Shown: positions 45,336-56,571, numbered from the stretch's first letter. The stretch: 64,000 nucleotides of DNA from Blastococcus sp. CT_GayMR19 (GCF_004570385.1 NZ_SPQL01000005.1:1-64000), one strand, 5' to 3'. Notes: generated by a model not told the origin, from the sequence alone. Made by a program: numbers and translations.

Positions 45336-46804
45336 TCGGGCTGCACGCCGTCCAGGAGGTGCGGGCCGCCGAGGAGCCGCTGCTCGCCGCGCTGCCCGAG
45401 GGCACGCTCATGCAGCGGGCCGCCACCGGGCTGGCCACCGTGTGCCTGCGGCTGCTCGGCCCGGCCTACGGGCGTCGCGTCGTGCTGCTCGTGGGAACGG
45501 GCAACAACGGCGGTGACGCGCTGTTCGCCGGCGCCGTCCTCGCCCGCCGTGGAGTGCGGGTGACCGCGGTCCTGCTCGATCCGGACCGGGCGCACGCGGC
45601 AGGCCGCGCCGCGCTCCTGCGGGCCGGTGGCCGCGCGCTCCCCGCCGGGTCGCGCGAGGCGGCCACGGTCATCGGCCGCGCCGACCTGGTGGTGGACGGG
45701 ATGCTCGGCATCGGCGGCCGGGGCGGGCTGCGCCCCGACGCCGCGGCGCTGGCCTCGGCAGCGGCGGACGGCGCGGGCATTCCGGTCGCGGTCGACGTCC
45801 CCAGCGGTGTCGACGCCGACACCGGCGCCGTGGACGGCGTGGCGTTCCCGGCTCTGCACACCGTCACCTTCGGCGCGGTCAAGCCCGGACTCGTCGTCGG
45901 GGAGGGCCGCGGGCACGCGGGTCAGGTGCACCTGGTCGACATCGGCCTCGGACCGCACCTCCCGTCGGCGACCGCGTTCGCACTGACCGACGCCGACGTC
46001 GCCGCACGGCTGGAGCCGCCGTCGGCCGGGGACGACAAGTACTCGCAGGGCGTCGTCGGCATCGTCGCCGGGTCGGCGGCCTATCCCGGTGCCGGCGTGC
46101 TCTGCACCGGGGCCGCGCTGCGCACCCGGCCCGGCCTGGTCCGCTACGCCGGGACCGCCGCCGACGGGGTGCGGGCCGCGTGGCCGGAGGCGATCGTGAC
46201 CGCCGGCCGCCCGTCCGACGCCGGCCGGGTGCAGGCCTGGGTGGTCGGTCCCGGGATGGGGACGGACGACGCCGCGCGCAGCGTCCTGGCCGAGGTGCTG
46301 GCCACCGACCTGCCGGTGGTGCTCGACGCGGACGCCCTCACCATGGCCGCCGCGGAGCCGTCGCTGGTGAGGGGGCGGAGCGTCCCGACCGTGCTGACGC
46401 CGCACGACCGCGAGTTCGCCCGGTTCGGGTTCGACGTCGGCCCGGACCGGATCGGCGCGGCCCGGCGGCTGGCCGCCGACCTCGGCTGTGTCGTGCTGCT
46501 CAAGGGCGACGCCACGGTCGTCGCCGGCCCGCACGGGGGTGTCTTCGTGAACGGGACGGGCACGTCGTGGCTCGCCACGGCGGGGACCGGCGACGTGCTG
46601 GCCGGCATTCTCGGCGCCCTCCTGGCGACCGGCCTCGACGCGACCGAGGCGGCCGCGGTGGGCGCCCATCTGCACGGGCGGACGGGGCAGCTCGCCGCGG
46701 AGCGCGGACCACTGGTGGCGGGCGACCTGGTCCGGTGCCTGCCGGACGCGATCGGCCGGGTGCGCGGGGTCCCGGCGCGCCGCCTGGGAGACTCGGAGGC
46801 GTGA
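45332..46804 (+). CDS. nnr: Bifunctional NAD(P)H-hydrate epimerase / ADP-dependent dehydratase
   Basis: This 490-residue fusion repairs hydrated NAD(P)H. The N-terminal YjeF-type epimerase domain has [19 protein letters not shown] and [15 protein letters not shown]. The C-terminal ribokinase-fold dehydratase has [34 protein letters not shown] and the catalytic [20 protein letters not shown] overlaps the acpS stop; TGA overlaps the alr GTG. The glmS-acpS-nnr-alr order is actinobacterial. Confidence 0.94.
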   Translation: MIGLHAVQEVRAAEEPLLAALPEGTLMQRAATGLATVCLRLLGPAYGRRVVLLVGTGNNGGDALFAGAVLARRGVRVTAVLLDPDRAHAAGRAALLRAGGRALPAGSREAATVIGRADLVVDGMLGIGGRGGLRPDAAALASAAADGAGIPVAVDVPSGVDADTGAVDGVAFPALHTVTFGAVKPGLVVGEGRGHAGQVHLVDIGLGPHLPSATAFALTDADVAARLEPPSAGDDKYSQGVVGIVAGSAAYPGAGVLCTGAALRTRPGLVRYAGTAADGVRAAWPEAIVTAGRPSDAGRVQAWVVGPGMGTDDAARSVLAEVLATDLPVVLDADALTMAAAEPSLVRGRSVPTVLTPHDREFARFGFDVGPDRIGAARRLAADLGCVVLLKGDATVVAGPHGGVFVNGTGTSWLATAGTGDVLAGILGALLATGLDATEAAAVGAHLHGRTGQLAAERGPLVAGDLVRCLPDAIGRVRGVPARRLGDSEA

Positions 46805-47940
46805 CGAACGCACCCCCCCGCGCCGAGATCGTCGTCGACCTCGACGCGATCGCCGCCAACACGGCGGTGCTGCGGGAGCGGGTCGGCCGCCCGCTGATGG
46901 CCGTGGTCAAGGCCGACGGGTACGGCCACGGGCTGATCCCGGCCGCACGGGCGGTGCTGGCCGGCGGCGCCGACGCGCTGGGTGTCGCCGTCCTCGACGA
47001 GGCCCTCGCGCTGCGCTCGGCGGGCGTGACCGCGCCGGTGCTCGCCTGGCTGCACGGCCCCGGCACCGACTACTCGGCCGCCCTGACCGCCGACATCGAG
47101 ATCTCGGTCAACGCCGACTGGGGGCTGGACGAGGTGGTCGCCGCGGCACAGGCCACCGGTCGTACGGCGCAGGTGCACCTGAAGGTCGACACGGGCCTCT
47201 CCCGGGGCGGCGCGACGCCGGCCGACTGGCCCGCGCTGGTCGCCGCGGCCGCGCGCGCGGAGGCCGAGGGGTCCGTCGCCGTCGTCGGGGTGTGGAGCCA
47301 CATGGCCTACGCCGACGCGCCCACCCACCCCACGATCGGGGCGCAGGTCCGGGTCTTCGAGGAGGCCGTGGGGATCGCCCGTGCCGCCGGCCTCACCGAT
47401 GCGCGCCGGCACCTGGCCAACTCGGCCGCCACCGTCGCCCTGCCCGAGACCTGGTACGACCTCGTCCGGCCCGGGATCGCCCTGTACGGGCTCGACCCGC
47501 TCGGCGGGGACCCGGCGGCCCACGGTCTCCGCCCGGCGATGACGGTCCGTGCCGCCGTCGCGCTGACCAAGCGGGTGCCGGCCGGGGTCGGTGTCTCCTA
47601 CGGCCACACCTACTTCCCCGAGCGCGAGACCACGCTGGCGCTCGTGCCGGTGGGGTACGCGGACGGTGTGCCGCGCGCGGCCGGGAACCGGGCCCCGGTC
47701 CTGGCCGGCGGCGCGCAGCGGACGATCGCCGGGCGGGTCTGCATGGACCAGTTCGTGCTGGACGTCGGGGACGCCGCGGTGGCACCCGGCGACGAGGTCG
47801 TCCTCTGGGGCCCCGGGGAGGGGGGCGAGCCGACGGCGCAGCAGTGGGCCGACGCGGTCGACACCATCCACTACGAGCTGGTCACCCGGGTCGGCGGACG
47901 CTTCGCCCGCCGCTACGTCGGCTCGGCGGGGGCGGTCTGA
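46801..47940 (+). CDS. alr: Alanine racemase
   Basis: Alr, 379 residues, supplies D-alanine for peptidoglycan. Lys37 in VVKADGYGHG is the PLP lysine; Tyr267 in GVSYGHTYF is the opposing base; PGIALYG and RVCMDQFVLDVG are further landmarks. The start is GTG at 46801 overlapping nnr; the frame open to 46180 lies over nnr. The stop shares a base with the hydrolase ATG. Confidence 0.96.
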   Translation: MTNAPPRAEIVVDLDAIAANTAVLRERVGRPLMAVVKADGYGHGLIPAARAVLAGGADALGVAVLDEALALRSAGVTAPVLAWLHGPGTDYSAALTADIEISVNADWGLDEVVAAAQATGRTAQVHLKVDTGLSRGGATPADWPALVAAAARAEAEGSVAVVGVWSHMAYADAPTHPTIGAQVRVFEEAVGIARAAGLTDARRHLANSAATVALPETWYDLVRPGIALYGLDPLGGDPAAHGLRPAMTVRAAVALTKRVPAGVGVSYGHTYFPERETTLALVPVGYADGVPRAAGNRAPVLAGGAQRTIAGRVCMDQFVLDVGDAAVAPGDEVVLWGPGEGGEPTAQQWADAVDTIHYELVTRVGGRFARRYVGSAGAV

Positions 47941-49124
47941 TGGCCAGGGACCCGAAGCCGAAGCCGGCAGCCGGCCCCTCCCGCGGGCACACCGCGGGGG
48001 TCGTCGGGGCGCTGCTCGGCCTCGCCGCGGCCGGCACCGCCGCGGGAGTCGCGGTCAGCCGGGTCGCCGCGCGGCGCGTCCGGGCCGCCGAGCTCGGCGG
48101 GAAGCAGCTCGCCGACGCCCGCCTCCGGGAGAACGACCCGCTCGGCGGTGCGGCCCGCCCGGCCGATCGGACGGCCCTGGTGCAGGCCGACGACGGCGTG
48201 CTGCTGTCCGTCGAGGAGATCGGCCCGCGGGACGCGCCGCTGACCGTCGTCTTCGTGCACGGCTACTCGCTGTCGATGGCGTCCTGGGCCTTCCAGCGGC
48301 GCACGCTCGCCGCCGAGCTGGCGACCGCCAACGGCCACCGACCGGACGCGCGACTGGTGTTCTACGACCAGCGGGGGCACGGCGCGTCCAGCCGGGGGTC
48401 GGCCGACCGGTCCACGATCGACCAGCTGGCGCACGACCTGGCCGCCGTGATCGAGGCGCGGGTGCCGCAGGGTCCCGTGGTTCTCGTCGGGCACTCGATG
48501 GGCGGCATGACGGTCATGGGGCTCGCGGCGGTGCGCCCCGAGCTGTTCGGGTCGAAGGTCGTCGCGGCCGCCCTGATCTCCACCTCCAGCGGCAACCTGG
48601 CCGAGCTCACGTTCGGGCTCCCCGAGCTGCTCACCCGGGTCCGGGCGGCGTTCTTCCCGGTGGCCGCGTGGACGATGCGGTGGCGGCCGGCCCTGGCCGA
48701 GCGCACGCGGCGCCTGGCCGGTGACCTGGTCTCGGCGGTCACCCGCTCGCTGTCGTTCGCCTCGTCCGACGTCGACCCCGCGCTGACCCGGTACCTGGAC
48801 GCGATGATCGCCGGCACCCGGGTCGACGTGATCGCGGAGTTCTACCCGGCGCTCGCCGGACTGGACCAGACCGGCTCGCTCGAGCCGCTCCGTCGCATCC
48901 CGACCCTCGTGCTGACCGGGGATGCCGACAAGATGATCCCCAAGCAGCACAGTGAGCTGATCGTGGAGCGGCTGGGGCGGACGGGCGACAGCAGAGTGGA
49001 GTACGTCGTCGTCCCCGACGCCGGGCACATGGTGCTGCTGGAGAAGCCGGACGAGGTGAGCGCCGCCCTGACGGCGCTGCTGCGCCGGGCCGCCGCGGAG
49101 GTACGGACCGCTCGCCGCAGGTGA
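47940..49124 (+). CDS. Membrane-anchored alpha/beta hydrolase
   Basis: This 394-residue protein has an N-terminal hydrophobic helix (about residues 18-42, GVVGALLGLAAAGTAAGVAV) and an alpha/beta-hydrolase domain. The oxyanion strand is FVHGYSLS; the nucleophile elbow is GHSMGG with Ser186; TGDADKMIP supplies the acid and DAGHMVLLE the histidine. The ATG shares a base with the alr stop, a conserved neighbourhood in actinobacteria. No substrate is inferred. Confidence 0.88.
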   Translation: MARDPKPKPAAGPSRGHTAGVVGALLGLAAAGTAAGVAVSRVAARRVRAAELGGKQLADARLRENDPLGGAARPADRTALVQADDGVLLSVEEIGPRDAPLTVVFVHGYSLSMASWAFQRRTLAAELATANGHRPDARLVFYDQRGHGASSRGSADRSTIDQLAHDLAAVIEARVPQGPVVLVGHSMGGMTVMGLAAVRPELFGSKVVAAALISTSSGNLAELTFGLPELLTRVRAAFFPVAAWTMRWRPALAERTRRLAGDLVSAVTRSLSFASSDVDPALTRYLDAMIAGTRVDVIAEFYPALAGLDQTGSLEPLRRIPTLVLTGDADKMIPKQHSELIVERLGRTGDSRVEYVVVPDAGHMVLLEKPDEVSAALTALLRRAAAEVRTARRR

Positions 49125-49153
49125 CGGCGGTCAGGCCCCTCCCCGTCGCCGTT

Positions 49154-49159
49154 TAGGGT
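49154..49159 (+). promoter_or_regulatory. -10 box suggesting a leaderless UDG transcript
   Basis: TAGGGT ends 6 nt before the GTG at 49166, the spacing expected when transcription starts at the start codon. A GGAG is present but too close to the GTG to act as a normal ribosome site. No clear -35 was found. Confidence 0.45.
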
Positions 49160-49165
49160 GCGGAG

Positions 49166-49807
49166 GTGGCCGCCCCCCGTCCGCCCCGGCTGGACGCCAC
49201 CGCCGACGAGGTCGCGCGCATCGCCGCCGCGGCGCCGGACTGGCCGGCGCTCGCGGCCGCGGCCCGTCCCTGCGTCGCCTGTCCCGAGCTGGCGGCGGTC
49301 CGGCAGCACGTCGTCGTCGGCGACGTCCCGGTCGGGCCGCCCCGCTTCGCACTCGTCGGGGAGGCGCCGGGCGCGACCGAGGACGAGACCGGCCGGCCCT
49401 TCGTCGGCCGGTCCGGGGCGCTGCTCGACCAGCTGCTCGCCGAGGCCGGGCTCGCGCGATCGGAGGCGGCCGTGCTGAACATCGTCAAGTGCCGGCCACC
49501 CGGCAACCGCACCCCGACCGCCCATGAGGTGGCCCGCTGCAGCGGATGGCTGCGCCGCCAGCTCGAGCTGCTCGATCCGCCGATCGTGGTGGCGCTGGGA
49601 CTGTCGGCGGCGAAGTGGTTCCTCGGGCCGCGCACGGTGCTCGCGCGGGCCCGGGCGGAGGGTCCGCACGACTACGCCGGCCGGGCGCTCTGGCCCACCT
49701 ACCATCCGTCGGCCGCCATCCGCTTCGGGCCGAACGGCGCCCCCCGGGCCGCCCTCCTGGCCGACCTGTCGGCGGTCGCGGCCTCGCTCGGCAGGAGGCC
49801 CGCGTGA
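49166..49807 (+). CDS. Family-4 type uracil-DNA glycosylase
   Basis: This 213-residue protein has the four iron-sulfur cysteines C36-x2-C39 and C109-x15-C125. Motif 1 is GEAPGATEDETGRPFVGRSG and the C-terminal motif is HPSAAIR. That combination marks 4Fe-4S uracil-DNA glycosylases, which remove uracil from DNA. A UDGX-like activity cannot be excluded, but the UDGX-specific KRRIH-type insert is not visible. It lies directly upstream of tsaE, overlapping by four bases (GTGA). Confidence 0.86.
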   Translation: MAAPRPPRLDATADEVARIAAAAPDWPALAAAARPCVACPELAAVRQHVVVGDVPVGPPRFALVGEAPGATEDETGRPFVGRSGALLDQLLAEAGLARSEAAVLNIVKCRPPGNRTPTAHEVARCSGWLRRQLELLDPPIVVALGLSAAKWFLGPRTVLARARAEGPHDYAGRALWPTYHPSAAIRFGPNGAPRAALLADLSAVAASLGRRPA

Positions 49808-50259
49808 GACGCCAGCACCTGCTCCCGACGGCCGGGGACACCCACGCCCTGGGCCGGGCCCTCGCCGAGGTGCTCCGGCCCGGTGACCTCGTCGTCCTCG
49901 TCGGGCCGCTGGGCGCCGGCAAGACCGCGCTCACGCAGGGGATCGGCGCGGGGCTGGAGGTCCGCGAGCCGGTGACCTCGCCGACGTTCGTGATCGCCCG
50001 CGTGCACCGCGGCGGCCGGGTGCCCCTGGTGCACGTCGACGCCTACCGGCTGGGCAGCGTCGCCGACGTCGACGACCTCGACCTGGACGCCTCGTCCGCC
50101 GAGTCGGTCACGGTGGTCGAGTGGGGCCAGGGCCTGGTCGAGCAGCTGGCGGACGGGCACCTCGAGGTGCGCCTCGACCGCCGCGACGACGACGTCCGGA
50201 CGGCGACGCTCGTGCCGCACGGGCCGGACTGGGAGCAGCGGCTCCAGGCGACTCAGTAA
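49804..50259 (+). CDS. tsaE: tRNA t6A biosynthesis ATPase TsaE
   Basis: TsaE, 151 residues, is the ATPase partner of TsaB-TsaD in making N6-threonylcarbamoyladenosine at tRNA position 37. The Walker A GPLGAGKT spans residues 34-41. PVTSPTFVIARVH, HVDAYRLG and VVEWGQGL are family landmarks. The start is GTG at 49804 overlapping the UDG stop. tsaB follows after 11 nt. Confidence 0.94.
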   Translation: MRRQHLLPTAGDTHALGRALAEVLRPGDLVVLVGPLGAGKTALTQGIGAGLEVREPVTSPTFVIARVHRGGRVPLVHVDAYRLGSVADVDDLDLDASSAESVTVVEWGQGLVEQLADGHLEVRLDRRDDDVRTATLVPHGPDWEQRLQATQ

Positions 50260-50270
50260 CCTCGGCGTCC

Positions 50271-50909
50271 GTGCTCGTCCTTGCCCTCGACACCGCGACG
50301 CCGACGCTCGTCGCGGGCCTCGGCCGCTGGTCGGCCGACGCCGGCATCGAGGTGCTCGCCGAGCGGGCCGTCCCGTCGGGCAACCGGCACGCCGAGCTGC
50401 TCACGCCGGCGATCCGGGGTGTGCTGGCCGACGCCGGGCTGGGGATGACCGACCTGGACGCCGTCGTGACCGGGCTGGGTCCGGGGCCCTTCACCGGCCT
50501 CCGCGTCGGGGTCGTGACCGCGCTGACGCTCGCCGATGCGCGGCGGCTGCCGGTCGTCGGGGTCTGCTCGCTCGACGCCGTCGGCTCCGGTGCGCGCACG
50601 GTGGTGACCGACGCCCGCCGCAAGGAGGTCTACTGGGCGACCTACGGCGACGACGGCCGGCGCACCGAGGGGCCCGGCGTGGTCCGGCCGGAGGAACTCG
50701 GCCGGCCCGGTCCGTTCGTCGGCGACCGCGCCTTCGCCGAGCGCTTGGCCTCCCCGGTGACCGCGGCGGACGTGACGACCGCGGGCCTGCTGCGGGCTGC
50801 CTCGCCGCAGCTGGCGGACCCGTCGTCGGCGGGACCGCTGGTGCCGCTGTACCTGCGCCGTCCGGACGCGACGCCGCCGACGGCGATCAAGGCGGTGACG
50901 CGGGCATGA
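50271..50909 (+). CDS. tsaB: tRNA t6A biosynthesis protein TsaB
   Basis: TsaB, 212 residues, is the ASKHA-fold dimer partner of TsaD. VLVLALDTATPTLVAGL and the GLGPGPFTGLRVGVVTALTLAD signature are clear. The start is GTG at 50271; an open frame further upstream overlaps tsaE. TAACCT 8 nt before the start could be an internal -10. The stop overlaps rimI (ATGA). Confidence 0.93.
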   Translation: MLVLALDTATPTLVAGLGRWSADAGIEVLAERAVPSGNRHAELLTPAIRGVLADAGLGMTDLDAVVTGLGPGPFTGLRVGVVTALTLADARRLPVVGVCSLDAVGSGARTVVTDARRKEVYWATYGDDGRRTEGPGVVRPEELGRPGPFVGDRAFAERLASPVTAADVTTAGLLRAASPQLADPSSAGPLVPLYLRRPDATPPTAIKAVTRA

Positions 50910-51421
50910 CGGTGACGCTGCGCCCGATGACGCTGGACGACCTGCCCGCGGTGATGCGGATGGAGGAGGAGCTCTTCGCGCCGGACACCTGGACCGAGGA
51001 CATGTACCGCGACGAGCTGTCCCGCGCCGACACCCGGTACTACGTGGTGGCCGAGTTCGACGTCAGCGGTGACGAGGACGAATCCGACGGGCCGCCCGTC
51101 ATGGTCGGCTACGCGGGACTGATCGCCTACGACGACGAGTCGCACGTGGCCACCCTCGGGGTGACCAAGGCGCTGCAGGGCGAGGGCGTCGGCTCGCTGC
51201 TGCTCGACGCGCTGCTCGCCGAGGCGGACCGGCGCAGCCCGGTCGTCCTGCTGGAGGTGCGGGCGGACAACGAGGCGGCCCAGCGCCTCTACCGCCGTCG
51301 GGGGTTCACCGAGATCGGCCGGCGCCGCGGCTACTACCAGCCCAGCGGGGACGACGCCGTCGTCATGAAGCGCAAGCGGGTGCGGGCTCTGGGGCGCGCG
51401 TCGGGGGGTGGGCGTGGCTGA
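50906..51421 (+). CDS. rimI: GNAT acetyltransferase, RimI type
   Basis: This 171-residue GNAT protein sits between tsaB and tsaD, the standard place of rim[43 protein letters not shown] (acetyl-CoA loop Q/RxxGxG/A) and [23 protein letters not shown] are typical. RimI acetylates protein N-termini, S18 in E. coli. A short acidic insert ([11 protein letters not shown]) sits after residue 50. ATG overlaps tsaB; the end overlaps tsaD by 14 nt. Confidence 0.9.
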   Translation: MTVTLRPMTLDDLPAVMRMEEELFAPDTWTEDMYRDELSRADTRYYVVAEFDVSGDEDESDGPPVMVGYAGLIAYDDESHVATLGVTKALQGEGVGSLLLDALLAEADRRSPVVLLEVRADNEAAQRLYRRRGFTEIGRRRGYYQPSGDDAVVMKRKRVRALGRASGGGRG

Positions 51422-52451
51422 CCAGCCGCTGGTGATCGGGTTCGAGACCTCCTGCGACGAGACCGGCGTGGGCCTCGTCCGGGGGCACACCCTGCTGGCC
51501 GATGCCCTGGCCACGTCGGTGGCCGAGTACGAGCGCTTCGGCGGTGTGGTTCCCGAGATCGCCTCGCGCGCGCACCTCGAGGCGATGGTCCCGACCGTGC
51601 ACCGCGCCCTGGCCGACGCGGGGGCGACGGTGGACGACGTGGACGCCGTCGCGGTCACCTCCGGGCCCGGGCTGACCGGGGCGCTGCTGGTCGGGGTGGC
51701 CGCCGCGAAGGCCTACGCCCTGGCGCTGGGGGTGCCGCTCCACGGCGTCAACCACCTGGCCGCCCACGTCGCCGTCGACGAGCTCGAGCACGGCCCGCTG
51801 GCCGAGCCGTCGATCGCGCTGCTCGTGTCCGGCGGTCACAGCTCGCTGCTGCTCGTGCCCGACCTCTCCCGGCAGGTCGAGTCACTGGGGCGAACCGTGG
51901 ACGACGCGGCGGGCGAGGCGTTCGACAAGGTCGCCCGCGTGCTCGGGCTGCCCTTCCCGGGTGGGCCGCCGATCGACAAGGCGGCCCGCGAGGGCGATCC
52001 GGCGGCCATCCCGTTCCCGCGCGGGCTCACCGGCCCGCGGGACGCGCCCTTCGACTTCTCGTTCTCCGGCCTGAAGACGGCGGTGGCGCGCTGGGTGGAG
52101 GCGCGGGAGCGGTCGGGGGAGCCGGTGCCGGTGGCCGACGTCGCGGCGTCCTTCCAGGAGGCGGTCGCCGACGTGCTCACCGCCAAGGCGGTCCGCGCCT
52201 GCCGCGACCGCGGTGTCGGCCACCTCGTGCTCGGCGGGGGAGTGGCGGCCAACTCGCGGCTGCGGGCGCTGGCCGAGGAGCGGTGCGCGGCCGCCGGCAT
52301 CGTGCTGCGGGTGCCCAGCCCGCGGCTGTGCACGGACAACGGCGCGATGGTCGCCGCGCTCGGGTCCCGGCTGGTCGCGTCCGGGGTCGCGCCCTCGGAG
52401 CCCGACCTCGGCGCGGACAGCTCGCTGCCTATCGAGGTCGTCACCCGCTGA
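51408..52451 (+). CDS. tsaD: tRNA t6A threonylcarbamoyltransferase TsaD
   Basis: TsaD, 347 residues, is the catalytic subunit of t6A synthesis. [13 protein letters not shown] opens the protein; the metal-binding motif is [47 protein letters not shown] and [14 protein letters not shown] follow. GTG at 51408 is taken; a second GTG at 51414 is equally possible. The 3' end overlaps the convergent methyltransferase gene by 11 bp. Confidence 0.95.
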   Translation: MGVADQPLVIGFETSCDETGVGLVRGHTLLADALATSVAEYERFGGVVPEIASRAHLEAMVPTVHRALADAGATVDDVDAVAVTSGPGLTGALLVGVAAAKAYALALGVPLHGVNHLAAHVAVDELEHGPLAEPSIALLVSGGHSSLLLVPDLSRQVESLGRTVDDAAGEAFDKVARVLGLPFPGGPPIDKAAREGDPAAIPFPRGLTGPRDAPFDFSFSGLKTAVARWVEARERSGEPVPVADVAASFQEAVADVLTAKAVRACRDRGVGHLVLGGGVAANSRLRALAEERCAAAGIVLRVPSPRLCTDNGAMVAALGSRLVASGVAPSEPDLGADSSLPIEVVTR

Positions 52452-53676
52452 GCGGGGCGCAGACCAGCACGGACGGCGCGCCGGCGACCCGGGTGACCAC
52501 GACGACCGCGGAACCGCTCCCGGGTCCCCTCAGCTGTCTGGCCAGCGTCTCCGGCTCGATGGGGGAGCCACGCTTCTTCACCACCACCCGCCCGACACCC
52601 TGGGTGCGCAGCAGCGCCCGCAGCTTCTTGAGGTTGAACGGCAGCACGTCGGTGACCCGGTACGAGCTCACCCACGGGTTCGCGGCCGGCCCGTCGGAGG
52701 TCAGGTAAGCGATCGTCGGGTCGATCAGGGTCGCGCCGAGATCGGCCGCCACGCACGCGACCAGCCCGGACCGGATGACCGCCGGGTCCGGCTCGTGCAG
52801 CCATCTGCGCACCGGGCCGGTCGGCGCGAGCCCGGGGTCCTGGTCGGCCGTGAGCTCGTGGACGGCGTCGCGGCCGACGAGGGTCGCCCGGCGCCAGGTG
52901 GCCGACAGTCCGCGGCCCCACAGCAGCGCCTCGACGATCGAGCCGCCGACCGAGATCCACTCGGCCTCGATGCCTGCGGGAACCCGGTCGTGGTCCAGGC
53001 CGGGGGCCACCTTCACCACCGTCGCCGGGACGCGGTCGAGCAGCGCGGTGACGGTCGACCACGGCGGGGACCAGCGGTCGGGGTCCAGCTGCCGGCGTCC
53101 CCCGGCCCGCCTCGCCGGATCCAGGACGGCGGCGCGGCAGCCGGCCACCACACCGTCGGCGGCGGCCGCCACCAGGTCGACGACGTCGGCGTCGATCACC
53201 TCGACCCGCGTCAGCCCCAGCGCCGTGGTGTTCAGCAGGGTCAGCTCCCGGGCCACCGGATCGCGGTCGACGGCCACCACCCGGGCGCCGGCCCGCGCCA
53301 GTGCGATCGTGTCGGTGCCCGCCGCGCAGCCCAGGTCGGCGACCGACTCGGAGCCCGGGGCCAGCAGCCGCGCGGCGCGCCGGTCGGCGAGGGCGGGACG
53401 GCCGGCCTGCTCGAGGGTGTCGCCGGTGAACAGCAGCCGGTCGGCGTCGGCCCCGAACGTCGCCCGCGCCTTGTGCCGCTGGCGCGCGACGCCCCACGCC
53501 GGGCCGGCCAGGTCCGTGCCCACCTCGGCGCGCAACCGGGACAGTGCGGACACCGCATCGGCCCCGTCGGCCATCAGCGACGCCGCCCGGGACAGCGCCG
53601 CCGCGCCGTCCGGCGTCGCCAGGGCCCGCAGCTGACGCACCGTCTCGGCGGCCTGCTCCTCGGGTTGCCGGTCCAT
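52441..53676 (-). CDS. SAM-dependent methyltransferase with THUMP-like C-terminus
   Basis: This 411-residue protein has a Rossmann methyltransferase core ([29 protein letters not shown], motif I, then [12 protein letters not shown]) and a C-terminal segment [37 protein letters not shown] typical of the THUMP-like domain in this actinobacterial family. It probably modifies RNA, but the target is unknown. I start at ATG 53676 (MDRQPEEQ); the frame runs on to 53823 over the groES promoter. It is divergent from groES. Confidence 0.85.
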   Translation of the reverse strand: MDRQPEEQAAETVRQLRALATPDGAAALSRAASLMADGADAVSALSRLRAEVGTDLAGPAWGVARQRHKARATFGADADRLLFTGDTLEQAGRPALADRRAARLLAPGSESVADLGCAAGTDTIALARAGARVVAVDRDPVARELTLLNTTALGLTRVEVIDADVVDLVAAAADGVVAGCRAAVLDPARRAGGRRQLDPDRWSPPWSTVTALLDRVPATVVKVAPGLDHDRVPAGIEAEWISVGGSIVEALLWGRGLSATWRRATLVGRDAVHELTADQDPGLAPTGPVRRWLHEPDPAVIRSGLVACVAADLGATLIDPTIAYLTSDGPAANPWVSSYRVTDVLPFNLKKLRALLRTQGVGRVVVKKRGSPIEPETLARQLRGPGSGSAVVVVTRVAGAPSVLVCAPLSG

Positions 53677-53733
53677 CGGCACAGCGTGGCGTACGGGCTG
53701 GTCCGTCCCGTCGTCACCTGCCGGGGGACCCGG

Positions 53734-53768
53734 TTGAGCGGCTGGCACTCTCATGGGTAGAGTGCCAA
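53734..53768 (+). promoter_or_regulatory. groES promoter overlapping a CIRCE operator
   Basis: A -35 TTGAGC (53734-53739), an 18-bp spacer and a -10 TAGAGT (53758-53763) carry across them CTGGCACTC-N9-GAGTGCCAA (53742-53768). This is the HrcA operator CIRCE with G/C in place of the A/T usual next to GCACTC. HrcA bound here would cover the -10, so heat-shock derepression is expected. Confidence 0.88.
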
Positions 53769-53896
53769 TCGACACGGGCTGGCGCCCGACCCCCGCGACG
53801 GCGGGTGCCCGGATCCGTGCCACAGCATCAGCACCACAAGCACCACCAGCACGTTCCTAGCCACAGCCGTCCGACACCGAAGGGGGCGTCACCGAC

Positions 53897-54205
53897 GTGA
53901 CGACCGCTACCAAGGTCAGCATCAAGCCGCTGGAGGACCGGGTCGTGGTCCAGGCCAACGAGGCCGAGACCACCACCGCTTCCGGTCTGGTCATCCCGGA
54001 CACCGCCAAGGAGAAGCCGCAGGAGGGCACGGTCATCGCCGTGGGCCCCGGCCGCATCGACGACAACGGCAACCGCGTTCCGCTCGACGTGAACGTGGGT
54101 GACGTCGTCATCTACTCGAAGTACGGCGGCACCGAGGTCAAGTACGCCGGTGAGGACTACCTCGTCCTCTCGGCCCGCGACCTGCTCGCCGTCGTGGAGA
54201 AGTGA
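53897..54205 (+). CDS. groES: Co-chaperonin GroES
   Basis: GroES, 102 residues, caps Gro[48 protein letters not shown] includes the mobile loop, and [16 protein letters not shown] the roof strand. The start is GTG at 53897 with GAAGGGGG upstream, about 125 nt after the CIRCE promoter. The leader has a CA-rich CAGCACCAC stretch. groEL follows after 117 nt with a strong stem. Confidence 0.97.
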   Translation: MTTATKVSIKPLEDRVVVQANEAETTTASGLVIPDTAKEKPQEGTVIAVGPGRIDDNGNRVPLDVNVGDVVIYSKYGGTEVKYAGEDYLVLSARDLLAVVEK

Positions 54206-54240
54206 CCTCTCCCCGTCACTAGCTCCACCAGCACTGACCG

Positions 54241-54281
54241 ACCGCCCCGGGCGACCCGATTCCCTCGGGTCCCGGGGCGGT
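54241..54281 (+). promoter_or_regulatory. groES-groEL intercistronic hairpin
   Basis: A 17-bp stem with one 2-nt bulge (54241-54259 with 54265-54281), 5-nt loop, lies between groES and groEL, where a processing or partial termination site would set the groES:groEL ratio. There is no second CIRCE. Confidence 0.65.
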
Positions 54282-54298
54282 CGTCGTCCCACCCCTGA

Positions 54299-55969
<1,671 letters not shown>

Positions 55970-55982
55970 GCGGAGGCCTCCT

Positions 55983-56051
55983 GGAGTTGATCATCGGCGG
56001 ATGGCTGTCCGGCGCGCCGCCGGGCGTGACCATTCGCCGATGATCAACTCC
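55983..56051. repeat. Inverted-repeat element downstream of groEL
   Basis: GGAGTTGATCATCGGCG (55983-55999) is the exact reverse complement of 56035-56051, with a 35-bp GC-rich centre. A further ATGG/CCAT match extends each arm after one mismatch. The AT-containing arms stand out from the surroundings. It looks like a small mobile or dispersed palindromic element between convergent groEL and whiB. Confidence 0.65.
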
Positions 56052-56071
56052 TGAGCAGCGGCACGACAACG

Positions 56072-56111
56072 CGAGAGGGCGGGTCCGGACGAATCCGGAC
56101 CCGCCCTCTCG
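56072..56111. terminator. Bidirectional terminator between groEL and whiB
   Basis: A perfect 18-bp stem (56072-56089 with 56094-56111) closes a CGAA tetraloop. It lies between the convergent groEL and whiB genes and can serve both. Confidence 0.8.
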
Positions 56112-56127
56112 GCGTTCGTGCGAAGTC

Positions 56128-56427
56128 TCAGACGCCCGCGGCGACGGCGGCGGGCTCGGCGGCGATGAGCCGCGCCCGCTCCTCCTCGCTCATGCCGCCC
56201 CACACGCCGTAGGGCTCGCGCACCGAGAGGGCGTGCTTCAGGCAGGCATCGATGACGGGGCAGCGCGCGCACACGGCCTTGGCCGCGGCCTGCCGCCGCG
56301 CCCGGGCCGGCCCGCGCTCACCGTCGGGGTGGAAGAAGAGGGACGTGTTCTCGCCACGGCAGGAACCGTGGAGCTGCCAGTCCCAGACCTCGGCGACCGG
56401 CGTCGGGAGCCGTCGAATGTCGGCCAT
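56128..56427 (-). CDS. WhiB-family regulator, WhiB3/WhiD type
   Basis: This 99-residue Wbl protein has the four iron-sulfur cysteines C23, C53, C56 and C62 and the GVWGG turn at 73-77. The stretch VWDWQLHGSCRG...LFFHPDGERGPAR matches mycobacterial WhiB3 and Streptomyces WhiD more closely than other Wbls. Such proteins bind the group-1 sigma factor and sense redox or nitric oxide. ATG at 56427 has GGAGGAGAC in front; the frame open to 56475 is discarded. It is divergent from the BldM-like gene, as whiD and bldM are neighbours in Streptomyces. Confidence 0.9.
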   Translation of the reverse strand: MADIRRLPTPVAEVWDWQLHGSCRGENTSLFFHPDGERGPARARRQAAAKAVCARCPVIDACLKHALSVREPYGVWGGMSEEERARLIAAEPAAVAAGV

Positions 56428-56553
56428 GTCTCCTCCAGGGCTCGGGTGAGCCGGAGAAGGGCTGTCCGGCTGCAAGGGGCCGGTGCCCTTGGCCCGACAT
56501 GGTCAAACACGGCTTGATCGCAACTTTTCGCGCCCGGCCGCTTCGCGAGCGCC

Positions 56554-56571
56554 CTCACCCCCCGGGGTGAG
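56554..56571. promoter_or_regulatory. CTCACCCC-CC-GGGGTGAG palindrome
   Basis: A perfect 8-bp inverted repeat with a 2-bp centre sits between two divergent regulator genes. The wider sequence extends to AGCGCC...GGCGCT with one extra base. It is a candidate operator, possibly for autoregulation by the BldM-like protein. Confidence 0.4.

Noticed and set aside
42611-46813. 1400-codon antisense frame over glmM, glmS, acpS and nnr
   Set aside because: It runs across four clear sense genes and their spacers and has no domain-like sequence; it is a high-GC shadow.
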